Assembly: GCF_015548375.1 (NCBI RefSeq)
Contig: NZ_JADMWW010000011.1
Span: 17,558-72,199, forward strand
From: Collinsella aerofaciens
GTDB lineage: Bacteria > Actinomycetota > Coriobacteriia > Coriobacteriales > Coriobacteriaceae
Direction of reading: 5' to 3'
DNA length: 54,642 nt
How positions within the stretch are numbered: the first letter of the stretch is position 1; each line of letters starts with the position of its first letter. The notes under the pieces are model-generated. The model made no database searches and was not told the DNA's origin. It saw only the letters and a program-made list of their open reading frames with translations. Shown here piece after piece: positions 8,581 through 16,170 of the stretch. The position numbers and the translations under genes are program-made.

Positions 8581-8757
8581 GACTGCATGCGTTCGGCGCT
8601 GCTAGGCACGATGTCGGGCATCGCCGCGGGCAAGACGGCGGGTCTCACCGTGTTCGCCAAGCGCGAGGAGCGTTTTGGTTTTTCGCAAGCAAATGCGGAC
8701 GAAATCATCGACCAGATTCCCGATCTGCTCAAACATGCAGGGCCCCTATGTGTTTAA
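8581..8757 (+). pseudogene. HAD-family hydrolase 3' relic
   Basis: A plus-strand frame reads MSGIAAGKTAGLTVFAKREE then RFGFSQANADEIIDQIPDLL and stops at TAA 8755. This is the C-terminal end of a beta-phosphoglucomutase-like HAD phosphatase (the G-AGxxAGM-V motif that normally follows the catalytic DS, then a terminal helix). No start codon, catalytic DxD or cap domain remains. Between it and the lysA relic (8476-8580) I recognise nothing. Confidence 0.6.
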
Positions 8758-8777
8758 CCTCATTTTTCCGTGTGCGG

Positions 8778-8783
8778 TAGAAT
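8778..8783 (+). promoter_or_regulatory. Candidate extended -10 for the gntR gene
   Basis: GCGGTAGAATGG carries a TAGAAT hexamer preceded by GG, about 40 bases before the GTG start. No clear -35 is visible. The same GG(G)TANNAT pattern precedes several other genes in this window. Confidence 0.4.
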
Positions 8784-8824
8784 GGAGTAGTTGAGATCGC
8801 GAACGCCTTAAAGGGAGAGTTTTT

Positions 8825-9622
8825 GTGGATACGCATCTGGATGGGGGCTCTTCCGCCCCGCTGTATCAACAGGTGCTCGATTTGCTCAAGAGCGATATCG
8901 AACAGGGGACATATCCCGTTGACTCGCAGATTCCAACGGAACTTGAGCTTTCTAAGATGTACGGCGTGGGAAGGGTCACGGTTCGTCGCGCAATAGAGGA
9001 GCTTGTGGGCGAGGGGTATCTCACCAAGCGGCAGGGGCGTGGTACGTTTGTGACCGCGACAAAGATAATTCGCAAGGTGCATCAGAAGGACGATGTTCAG
9101 AGTTTTACCCAAGCATGCGCTGAAAACGGCATGAAGGCGGGCGCTCGCGTCGTTGCCCGCAAGACCGTTGCCGCCGATCGCGACCTCGCTTCTTTCTTTG
9201 GCTTGGATGAAGGCTCTGACCTCATCTTGGTCTCACGCGTGCGTACCGCAGACGGCGTGCCGGTCCTGTTCGAGAACAACTACTATCCTGTTGACGGATT
9301 CGAATTTCTCAAAGATATCGGTCTCTCCAATTGCTCGATATTCGAGGCCGTGGGGGAGCGTACGGGTAGGTATCCCTGTTCATCCGATCCCTGCAGGCTA
9401 GAGATCGCCCGTGCGGGAATTGATACCGCCCGCGAGCTCAAGGTCCCAGTAGGGGAGCCGCTATTCTTCATGAACGCGGGCTTTCTCGATTCCAACGGAG
9501 AGCGCTTAGTACTACGTGGGTTCGCGCTACAGCTTCGATATCTAGCGGCTCTGTCTCGCGCAGCGCTGTTCTCGCCATCGCCGCAACAGGTCCGTTTAGC
9601 GCGTAAAAGTTACCACTTATAG
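8825..9622 (+). CDS. GntR/HutC-family regulator (UTRA domain), C terminus frameshifted
   Basis: A DNA-binding repressor controlling the next operon. GTG 8825 follows AAGGGAGAG. Residues 1-75 form a GntR winged helix (APLYQQVLDLLKSDIEQGTY, ELSKMYGVGRVTVRRAIEEL, then RQGRGTFV). Residues 95-235 form a UTRA effector domain, which in this family senses phosphosugars or related metabolites. The normal end is visible in another frame: YYVGSRYSFDI and a stop at 9543-9545. In the frame as sequenced, the reading changes near 9500-9510 and runs to 9622, adding about 25 unrelated residues. One missing base near 9505 would explain this. DNA binding should be intact; UTRA folding may not be. Confidence 0.8.
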   Translation: MDTHLDGGSSAPLYQQVLDLLKSDIEQGTYPVDSQIPTELELSKMYGVGRVTVRRAIEELVGEGYLTKRQGRGTFVTATKIIRKVHQKDDVQSFTQACAENGMKAGARVVARKTVAADRDLASFFGLDEGSDLILVSRVRTADGVPVLFENNYYPVDGFEFLKDIGLSNCSIFEAVGERTGRYPCSSDPCRLEIARAGIDTARELKVPVGEPLFFMNAGFLDSNGERLVLRGFALQLRYLAALSRAALFSPSPQQVRLARKSYHL

Positions 9623-9623
9623 A

Positions 9624-9671
9624 ACAACCTAATATGTTTCTTGACCGGCAATAGGACAACCTAAGATGTTT
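9624..9671 (+). promoter_or_regulatory. Paired operator-like repeats upstream of the transporter operon
   Basis: Two near-identical 16-mers, ACAACCTAATATGTTT (9624-9639) and ACAACCTAAGATGTTT (9656-9671), lie 32 bases apart (three helical turns). Each has an AACA...TGTT dyad, as GntR/HutC sites often do. TTGACC (9641-9646) lies between them and could be a -35; copy 2 would cover the -10 region. Binding by the adjacent GntR protein is inferred. Confidence 0.6.
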
Positions 9672-9725
9672 GCTTATACGTGAGGGTTTTTTGGCAAGCA
9701 TCGTTGCTCTGACAGGAGGTTAAGA

Positions 9726-11189
9726 ATGTCGGATGCCAAACAGGAGAAGCCCAAGCGCAGATTCCATCTCCAGCTTCCCCATGTGTACACCATCGCGTTC
9801 ATGCTGATTGTGTTCTTCGCGGTGCTCACATGGATCGTCCCATCGGGTCAGTTCGACCGTCAGACCATTCAGACGGCCGCGGGCGAGCGAGAAGTCGCCG
9901 TAGCCGGAACGTACCAAGAAGTCGACAAGGTCTACACCGATTCGGAGACGGGGGAGACCGTCGATCTGCGACAGGGCATCGATGCCGTCCTGCAGGCTCC
10001 CGCCAAGGGCATCCAGGCTGCGGCCGATGTCGTCGCGTTCGTCCTGCTGATCGGCGGATCGTTCGCCATCGTCACCAAGACCAACGCCCTAAACGCCGGT
10101 ATGAGCCGCGTGATCAAGAAGTTGAAGAACAAGGACATCTTGATCATCCCCATCTCCATGGTCCTGCTCTCGATCTGCGGCACCACGTTCGGCATGTCCG
10201 AGGAGGCGCTGCCGTTCTACGCGATCTTCATCCCCATCATGCTGAGCATCGGGTATGACTCCATGACCGCATTCATCATCTGCTTCCTCGGCCCCAACCT
10301 TGGTTACTGCGCATCCACTATCGATCCTTTCAACGTGCTGATCGCCCAGGGCGTTATCGGCATCGAGGGAAATCCCCAGCTTTGGCTCCGCGCCATCCTG
10401 TGGGCCATCTTCACCGCCGCGGGCATTTTCTGGGCCATGCGCTACGCGCGCCGCGTCAAGCTCGATCCCAAGTCCTCCATCACCTATGAGGACGATAAGC
10501 AGAAGCGCATCGAGTTCTCTGTCACCGACGCCTCTATCGAAGAGGAGTTCACGCTTCGCCACGAGCTCGTCCTCATTGATTTCGCGGTCGGCATGGGCGT
10601 TATCGTGTGGGGCCTCGTTACCCAGGGCTGGTATATGGACGAGATCTCTATGGTGTTCCTGGCCATGGGCCTTCTTGCCGGCATACTCGGCGGCTTGGAC
10701 GAGAAGACCATTGCGGAGGAGTTCGTCCGCGGAATCGCCGACTTCGCCTACGCAGCCTGCATCATCGGTATCGCCCGCGGCATCCTGGTCGTTGCAGAGG
10801 GCGGAATGATCATCGACTCTATTCTTAACTGGCTCGTCGGACTCCTTGCGGGCGCTCCGTCCTTCATCTATACCACCTTCATGTACATCGTCCTCGGCCT
10901 GCTTTCGCTGCTGGTTCCTTCCAGCTCCGGCCTCGCTGCACTCACCATGCCAGTCATGGGCCCGCTGACCGAGCTTATGGGTCTCAATCCCGAGGCTGCC
11001 GTCACCGCTCTGCAGTTCGCGAACCAGACCATCAACACCATCAGCCCCGTTGCGGGCATGACCGTCGCGGGTCTCGCCGTAGCGAAGATCTCCTTCGGGC
11101 AATGGTGGAAGACCATCTGGAAGTTCTTTATCTTCATGGTCCTGTTCGGATTGGTCGCGACTACGATCTCCGGCCTACTGCCGATGTAG
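9726..11189 (+). CDS. YfcC/DcuC-type (ion transporter superfamily) membrane transporter
   Basis: A 487-residue inner-membrane transporter of the YfcC group, related to DcuC and other IT-superfamily carriers. The N terminus has a basic cytoplasmic segment (KPKRRFHLQLPHVYTI) and then membrane helix 1 ending in WIVPSGQFDR, a family signature. A second signature, CGTTFGMSEEALPFY, appears near residue 155, and LVPSSSGLAALTMPVM near residue 395. About twelve membrane segments are visible. AGGAGG precedes ATG 9726. It is the first gene of a five-gene operon whose other members modify a sugar-amine, so an Amadori-type or acylated amino-sugar substrate is likely; Salmonella fraA is a transporter of the same broad kind in an equivalent place. 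Confidence 0.85.
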   Translation: MSDAKQEKPKRRFHLQLPHVYTIAFMLIVFFAVLTWIVPSGQFDRQTIQTAAGEREVAVAGTYQEVDKVYTDSETGETVDLRQGIDAVLQAPAKGIQAAADVVAFVLLIGGSFAIVTKTNALNAGMSRVIKKLKNKDILIIPISMVLLSICGTTFGMSEEALPFYAIFIPIMLSIGYDSMTAFIICFLGPNLGYCASTIDPFNVLIAQGVIGIEGNPQLWLRAILWAIFTAAGIFWAMRYARRVKLDPKSSITYEDDKQKRIEFSVTDASIEEEFTLRHELVLIDFAVGMGVIVWGLVTQGWYMDEISMVFLAMGLLAGILGGLDEKTIAEEFVRGIADFAYAACIIGIARGILVVAEGGMIIDSILNWLVGLLAGAPSFIYTTFMYIVLGLLSLLVPSSSGLAALTMPVMGPLTELMGLNPEAAVTALQFANQTINTISPVAGMTVAGLAVAKISFGQWWKTIWKFFIFMVLFGLVATTISGLLPM

Positions 11190-11199
11190 GAGGTGCCCG

Positions 11200-12762
11200 G
11201 TGTTTGATCGTTCGCTAGTATTGCTGTCCCGCAGCATCTTTACCGGCCTTTCCGATGAACCGATCGACGGATATGTTTCGATTCGCGGTAATCGCATCGA
11301 ATCCGTGGGCGCCTCTGATCGGGCTGCCGAATATACTGCGCATGCGGACGAGGTTCGCGACCTTGGCTCCAGAACCGTCATGGCAGGCCTTGTCGACGTG
11401 CACACGTTCTTTACCGGCTGGGTGCTCCGTCGCATCGGCGCCGATCTTATCGATGCGACCTCGGCAGATGATGTTTTCACCGCGATGTCGAATTGGAAGG
11501 AGGAGCGGCCCCAGGCCCCTATGGCGTTGGGCATGAACCTTCCGGAGACCCTTATGGGTGACGACTTGGTTGATATGTTGGACGAGAAGTTCTCATCCAC
11601 GCCTGCCGTCGCCTTTACTGCCGGCGCGGAGACCTGCGTGCTCAACTCCGCCGCATCTGCGCGCTATGGTTTTACGCCCGAGGCTTGCTATGCCGAGATG
11701 ATTTGGCACCTTATGCGCGATTATCTACCTCTTCAGGAAGTCCGCGATGCGTATGGCGACTACATGACCATGCTTAACTCCCGTGGCGTCACCGCCATCA
11801 AGGAGATGTGCTTTGACGATTATTACGGATTTGCGGACGAGATGTATCGCCGCGAGCAGGAAGGCGAACTTACGGTTAGGGTCGACATGATGAGCCAGCC
11901 CGTCGGGCATGGAGCCGACCTTGATTACGCCTGCTCGGCGCGCGACCGCTTCCAAGGAGACTTCGTCAGGTTCTCCGGCTTCAATCGCATGACCGATCGC
12001 GGCGTGTGGTGCGGCCTGGCCGAGATGATCGATCCCTACGAGGAGGGGGCCGATGCGGGTGCCGGCGGAAAGACCGTGGTCGAGGAGCCCGAATGGGACC
12101 TCATCTCTCGCGAGCTGTCCGAGATCGATGCCCAGGGATTCCGCTACTCCCTGCATTGCCAGGGGGATGGGGCCGTTCGCAAGACGATCGACCTGTATGA
12201 GCGGCTACCGCGTGATGAGTCGGGAAGGCTCGCTCGCAGGCATTCGATTACGGACCTTGAGAACTCCGATCCAGCTGACCTGGCGCGCATGGGCGCCATC
12301 GGCGGTATCTGCGAGGTCTATCCCCAGATCCTTACTCTTGATAAGCGCGAGGATTGCCTTTCGACCATGCGTCGCCAGATAGGAGAGAAGAGGCTCTCCC
12401 GCAGCTGGAACCGTCGCGCCATGGTGGATGGCGGATGTGTGCTGTGCTGCGGAACCGATCTTCCCCTCCTTATCCCGCATCTAGGAGATTCGATCTACAG
12501 CGCCTGCGGAGGGTACTTCGCCGACGGTTTGGACGTCAACCCGCAGAATACCGTTAGCGTTGCCGAGCTGCTGCGGGCATGGACTGCCGGGGGTTCCTAC
12601 GATCTGGTTCGCGAGAACGATTTCGGCACCCTCGAGGCGGGCAAGCTCGCGGACATCTGCGTTTTGGACCGCGATGTGTTTGCGGTGGACCCCAAAGATG
12701 CCAGAGACATCCAGGTCTCGCTCACGCTGAGCGATGGTCGGGTCGTGTACGAAGATTGCTAG
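11200..12762 (+). CDS. YtcJ-like amidohydrolase with altered metal motif
   Basis: A 520-residue amidohydrolase-superfamily enzyme, starting GTG 11200 behind TAGGAGGTG. A split beta-sandwich domain is formed by both ends (GYVSIRGNRIESVG near residue 25; GTLEAGKLADICVLDRD near residue 485). The barrel shows H68 in GLVDVHTFF, H in SLHCQGDGAVRK, H in RRHSITDLEN and D in CCGTDLPLL. The first metal motif, normally HxH, is H68-T69-F70, so one ligand is replaced. YtcJ-type enzymes hydrolyse N-acyl or amide bonds, but this deviation makes the activity uncertain. It starts 10 bases after the transporter gene and ends 8 bases before the epimerase-like gene. It occupies the place taken by asparaginase (fraE) in the Salmonella fructose-asparagine locus. 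Confidence 0.75.
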   Translation: MFDRSLVLLSRSIFTGLSDEPIDGYVSIRGNRIESVGASDRAAEYTAHADEVRDLGSRTVMAGLVDVHTFFTGWVLRRIGADLIDATSADDVFTAMSNWKEERPQAPMALGMNLPETLMGDDLVDMLDEKFSSTPAVAFTAGAETCVLNSAASARYGFTPEACYAEMIWHLMRDYLPLQEVRDAYGDYMTMLNSRGVTAIKEMCFDDYYGFADEMYRREQEGELTVRVDMMSQPVGHGADLDYACSARDRFQGDFVRFSGFNRMTDRGVWCGLAEMIDPYEEGADAGAGGKTVVEEPEWDLISRELSEIDAQGFRYSLHCQGDGAVRKTIDLYERLPRDESGRLARRHSITDLENSDPADLARMGAIGGICEVYPQILTLDKREDCLSTMRRQIGEKRLSRSWNRRAMVDGGCVLCCGTDLPLLIPHLGDSIYSACGGYFADGLDVNPQNTVSVAELLRAWTAGGSYDLVRENDFGTLEAGKLADICVLDRDVFAVDPKDARDIQVSLTLSDGRVVYEDC

Positions 12763-12770
12763 GAGAGGAG

Positions 12771-13637
12771 ATGCCCAGCATGGATTTAAACGCTTCCGCG
12801 CCCCGCCTGCGTCGCGAGCAGGTCGCCGGCATGAACATTCACTACATCATGTGGTCGCTCGATTATTTCCTTGATGTTCAGCAGCGCCTTGGCTTCAAAA
12901 CCATCGAGCTTTGGGCGGCCGAGCCGCACGTGACGCTGGACCACACGGGGTATTTCGAGGCCGACAAGCTTCGCCGCAAGATCGAGTCCCGCGGACTCTC
13001 CGGGAGCTCCCTGTGCCCGGAGAACGTGGTGTATCCGTGGCAGTACGCTGCCAGAAAGCCCCTCCACGCGCAGCGGAGCCTCGCTTACTTCAAGCACGGC
13101 ATCGAGCTCGCCGAGGTGCTCGGCGCCCCGTATATGTCCATCAACTCCGGTTGGGGCGATTGGGACGAGGACCGCGAGGAAGCTTGGAAGCGCTCTGCCG
13201 AGCACTTGGCGATTCTTGCGGACTATGCCGGCGAGCACGGCGTGACCCTCTGCATGGAGAGCCTGAGGCCGGAAGAGAGCAACTTGGTGGTTACACTCGC
13301 GGATGCCAGGCGCATGCTTGACCAAGTAGCCAACCCGCACCTTACTCCAATGGTGGACACTACTGCTATGGGAGTCGCCGGCGAGAGCCTTGAAGAGTGG
13401 TTTGCCGAGTTTGGCGATGGTGCCATAAGGAACATGCACTTCATTGATGGCGACCCATACGGCCATCTGGTTTGGGGCGATGGAAAGCACAGCATGGACG
13501 ATTTCGTGCGTGTCCTCAACGCGCATGGGTTCGAGGGCTATCTTGGCCAGGAGATCACCGATGGAAGGTATTTCGATGATCCCGCAGCAGCGGACCGGCG
13601 CAACATGGACGCCTTCGAGAGGTATTTTGTCGACTAG
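12771..13637 (+). CDS. TIM-barrel sugar isomerase/epimerase (AP-endonuclease-2 fold)
   Basis: A 288-residue cytoplasmic protein of the xylose-isomerase-like/AP endonuclease 2 fold. Visible metal and substrate residues fit this family: MESLRPEE (Glu near residue 162), PMVDTT (Asp near residue 193), NMHFIDGD (His near residue 222) and GQEITDGRYF (Glu near residue 262). FrlC, the fructoselysine 3-epimerase of E. coli, belongs to this fold, which fits the neighbours. The start is ATG 12771 or ATG 12780; AGGAGAGGAG lies right before both and gives better spacing for the second. It is translated 8 bases after the amidohydrolase stop. An alternative role is isomerisation of a released sugar. Confidence 0.75.
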   Translation: MPSMDLNASAPRLRREQVAGMNIHYIMWSLDYFLDVQQRLGFKTIELWAAEPHVTLDHTGYFEADKLRRKIESRGLSGSSLCPENVVYPWQYAARKPLHAQRSLAYFKHGIELAEVLGAPYMSINSGWGDWDEDREEAWKRSAEHLAILADYAGEHGVTLCMESLRPEESNLVVTLADARRMLDQVANPHLTPMVDTTAMGVAGESLEEWFAEFGDGAIRNMHFIDGDPYGHLVWGDGKHSMDDFVRVLNAHGFEGYLGQEITDGRYFDDPAAADRRNMDAFERYFVD

Positions 13638-13700
13638 CGCGTAGCTCCCATTCGCGTGGGGCAGTCAACACGCTTGACGAGAAGACTTGCAGTAAACGTT

Positions 13701-13716
13701 GGCGGATTCGTCCGCC
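13701..13716 (+). other. Intercistronic UUCG-loop hairpin
   Basis: GGCGGA-TTCG-TCCGCC forms a short, stable stem with a UUCG tetraloop, 23 bases before the deglycase start codon in a 101-base gap inside the operon. It has no T-run, so it looks like an mRNA stability or processing element rather than a terminator. Confidence 0.5.
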
Positions 13717-13738
13717 GTATCGAAAGGAAGAATAACAA

Positions 13739-14706
13739 TGAACGCACATGATCTCATCGCCGACGCAATCGCCGAAAAGGGCGGTTTCGATAGCGTCTTC
13801 TGGGTTGCCTGCGGCGGCTCCCTCATCGACCTGCTGCCCGCCCATGAGCTGCTTAAGCGCGAGGCGACTACGTTTGCCAGTGAGGCGTATACCGCCCGCG
13901 AGTTCGATATCATGCGTCCCAAGCGCCTGGGCGAAAAGTCCCTTGTTATCGCTTGCAGCCACTCCGGCAACACTCCCGAGGTAATCGATGCGTGCTCGAT
14001 CGCCAAGGCGGCGGGCGCAACCGTTATCGCACAGACCGACAACGCCGGCTCCGGCATCGATAACGGTGAGTGGACGTGCTGGGTATATCCGTGGGGCGAG
14101 GGAGTTCCGCAGGCGGAGGTACCCGCCGGCATCTCTTTGGCTCTCGCTGCCGAGCTCTTGGATCAGCAGGAAGGTTATGCTGACCTTGCCGATATGTACG
14201 AAGGCATCGCCAAGATGGACCGGATCCTGCCTGCGGCTCGCGAGAAGGTCAACGCCGAACTTTGCGACCGTTTCGCTGCCCTGTGCCAGGACCACAAGTT
14301 CCTGTATATCTTGGGATCCGGTCCCGTGTTTAGCCAGACCTATGGCTTCGCTATCTGCTCGCTTATGGAGATGCAGTGGCAGAGCTGCGCCTATATCCAC
14401 TCCGGCGAGTACTTCCACGGCCCCTTCGAGGTGACCGAGCCCGGAGTCTTCTACTTCCTGCAGATGTCTTCCAGTGAGTGCCGAGCCATGGATGAGCGCG
14501 CCCTCGCATTCCTCGAGACCCATACCGACACTCTTATGGTGCTCGACGCCATGGAGTACGGCATGGACCAAGTACCGGCAAGCGTTCGCGCGTTCCTTGA
14601 TCCAATCCTGTTCTACGCGATGAACTGTGAGCTGCGCTCCGCTCGCGGCAAGGTGTTCGACCATCACCCGGACGTGCGTCGTTACATGGGCATCGAGAAG
14701 TACTAG
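13739..14706 (+). CDS. SIS-domain sugar-phosphate deglycase (FrlB/FraB-like)
   Basis: A 322-residue double-SIS-domain protein. SIS motifs are ACGGSLID (near residue 23) and ACSHSGNTPE (near residue 72) in the first half, and ILGSGPVFSQ with SGEYFHGPFEV (near residues 198-225) in the second. The C-terminal HHPDVRRYMGIEKY strongly resembles the end of E. coli FrlB (fructoselysine-6-phosphate deglycase), and the pair GEYFHGP matches its active-site strand. FrlB/FraB enzymes split the phosphorylated Amadori product into glucose-6-phosphate and the free amino compound. ATG 13739 follows AAAGGAAG. The kinase expected to make its substrate is the next gene. The amino partner cannot be inferred from sequence. 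Confidence 0.8.
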
Positions 14707-14804
14707 CGATTTTAGAACGGGGCGCGAAGCGCGTTGAGACGTGCGAATCCTCGCGCCTCTTCTGCTCGCCGTAGCCACGGCGGTTTACCTGAATGGAGAT
14801 AACC

Positions 14805-15677
14805 ATGGCAGCCTATCCTATAAGCGTGCTCGGCTTTGGAGACAACGTTGTCGATAAGTACGAGCATATCAAGACTATGTATCCCGGCGGCAACGCAGTC
14901 AACTTCGCCGTCTTCGCCAAGAAGCTCGGTGTCGATCGCAGCGCCTACATGGGAATCTTCGGATCAGATGAGGAGGCCGAGCACGTTATAGCATCGCTTG
15001 AGGACGAGGGCGTCGAGCTTCTTCGCTGCCAGCAGGTCCTGGGCGTCAACGGCGCCGCTCGCGTGACCGTTGACAAGACCGGGGACCGTATCTTCCTGGG
15101 CTCCAATGAAGGCGGCATACGTGGCGACATGCGCTACGTGATAGACCGCTTCGCCGCCGAGTACGTCAGCGGCTTCGATTTGGTGCACAGCGGCAACTAC
15201 TGCTTCACCGAGCGCGAGCTCCCCAAGATCAAGGCTGCCGGTGTGCCTATCAGCTTCGACTTCTCCGATGACTCCACCGACGAGTACTTCGAGCAGATTG
15301 CGCCATTTGTGACGTACGCCTTTATGTCCATGGGCGACGCTTCCCTGGAGGATATCAAGGCGAAGCTCGAGTGGGTGAAGGCCCTTGGCCCTCAAATCGT
15401 ATGCGCGTCGCGCGGGAGCAAGGGTTCCGTCGCCTATGACGGCGAAAACTTCTACGAGCAGGGCATCAAGCCCGTGGCGCCCGAGGAGCTCAAAGACGCT
15501 ATGGCGGCCGGCGATTCACTGCTGACGGCGTTTTTGGTCACCTATCTTTCCAAGAAGAAGGCCGGCGAGTGCGGCGAGGCCGCAATTCGCGAGAGCTTGG
15601 ACTTCGCTGCCGGTTTTGCGGCGCAGACCTGCAAGATCGAGGGCAGTTGGGGCCACCCGCTGGTCTACGAGAACTAG
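14805..15677 (+). CDS. PfkB-family sugar kinase (FrlD-like)
   Basis: A 290-residue ribokinase-fold enzyme, most like FrlD (fructoselysine 6-kinase). Features: FGDNVVDKY at the N terminus, the sugar-binding PGGNAVNFAVF (near residue 27), FDFSDDSTDEY (near residue 153), and the C-terminal PfkB signature DAMAAGDSLL with the base aspartate (near residue 236). The usual GAGD is AAGD here, with the catalytic Asp kept. I chose ATG 14805 (MAAYPIS) over ATG 14793 because GGAG lies between them at ribosome-site distance. It is the last gene of the operon, 98 bases after the deglycase. It would phosphorylate the imported Amadori compound for that enzyme. Confidence 0.8.
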   Translation: MAAYPISVLGFGDNVVDKYEHIKTMYPGGNAVNFAVFAKKLGVDRSAYMGIFGSDEEAEHVIASLEDEGVELLRCQQVLGVNGAARVTVDKTGDRIFLGSNEGGIRGDMRYVIDRFAAEYVSGFDLVHSGNYCFTERELPKIKAAGVPISFDFSDDSTDEYFEQIAPFVTYAFMSMGDASLEDIKAKLEWVKALGPQIVCASRGSKGSVAYDGENFYEQGIKPVAPEELKDAMAAGDSLLTAFLVTYLSKKKAGECGEAAIRESLDFAAGFAAQTCKIEGSWGHPLVYEN

Positions 15678-15959
15678 TTTTTTGTCGTGGCGGGGTGTCT
15701 TGGGGCGCCCCGCATTGCGTTGGGAGTCAAGATGTCCGTTCGTGCCTGCGCGGCAGGATTTTGCTGTGCCGATGTCTACCAGAATCTGGATCCCCTGGGT
15801 TGCATCCAAGGGGGCCTCTCAGGAGCGCTTCGAGGGGTGCTTCTTGAGTATATGAAGGCAAAAGGGATATGCAATCTTCATATACGGCCTTCTTTTAGAG
15901 GGCGTTGTCCTTACTCTTTCATCTCCTTGCTTCTGGACATTTTGTCTATAGGCAAGAGT

Positions 15960-15977
15960 CCATGGTCGAGACCATGG
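15960..15977. repeat. Short palindrome in the 490-base gap after the kinase gene
   Basis: CCATGGTC-GA-GACCATGG is an 8-bp perfect dyad. The gap 15678-16170 otherwise holds a GC hairpin right after the kinase stop (GCGGGG...CCCCGC near 15690-15712), AT-rich sequence without a convincing gene, and the two terminators listed below. The palindrome could be an operator, but no nearby plus-strand gene starts after it. Confidence 0.4.
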
Positions 15978-16027
15978 TGAAGTTCTGCGGCTAGTAATTA
16001 CTGCATCACATATCTGTTGTTACCTGA

Positions 16028-16053
16028 GAGGCTCGCTTTTGCGGGCCTCTTTG
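16028..16053 (+). terminator. Intrinsic terminator of the deglycase/kinase operon
   Basis: Arms GAGGCTCGC (16028-16036) and GCGGGCCTC (16041-16049) with a TTTT loop, followed by TTTG. The stem has one mismatched or wobble pair. It lies about 350 bases after the kinase stop on the strand of that operon. Confidence 0.7.
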
Positions 16054-16088
16054 CGTTGCTATGGAGCCCTGGCCTGTCGATAAATAAC

Positions 16089-16118
16089 GCGCCCGCTTGC
16101 TGGGGAGCAAGCGGGCGC
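16089..16118 (-). terminator. Strong hairpin after the PASTA kinase operon
   Basis: A perfect 13-bp stem, GCGCCCGCTTGCT / AGCAAGCGGGCGC, with a 4-base loop. On the minus strand it is followed by GTTATTTAT, a weak T-rich tract, 52 bases after the kinase stop. It separates the two convergent operons. Confidence 0.75.
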
Positions 16119-16170
16119 CGTTGAGCGAATATGTTTGCGGCCATAGCCGCTGCAGGTGATGGGTTGTCGA

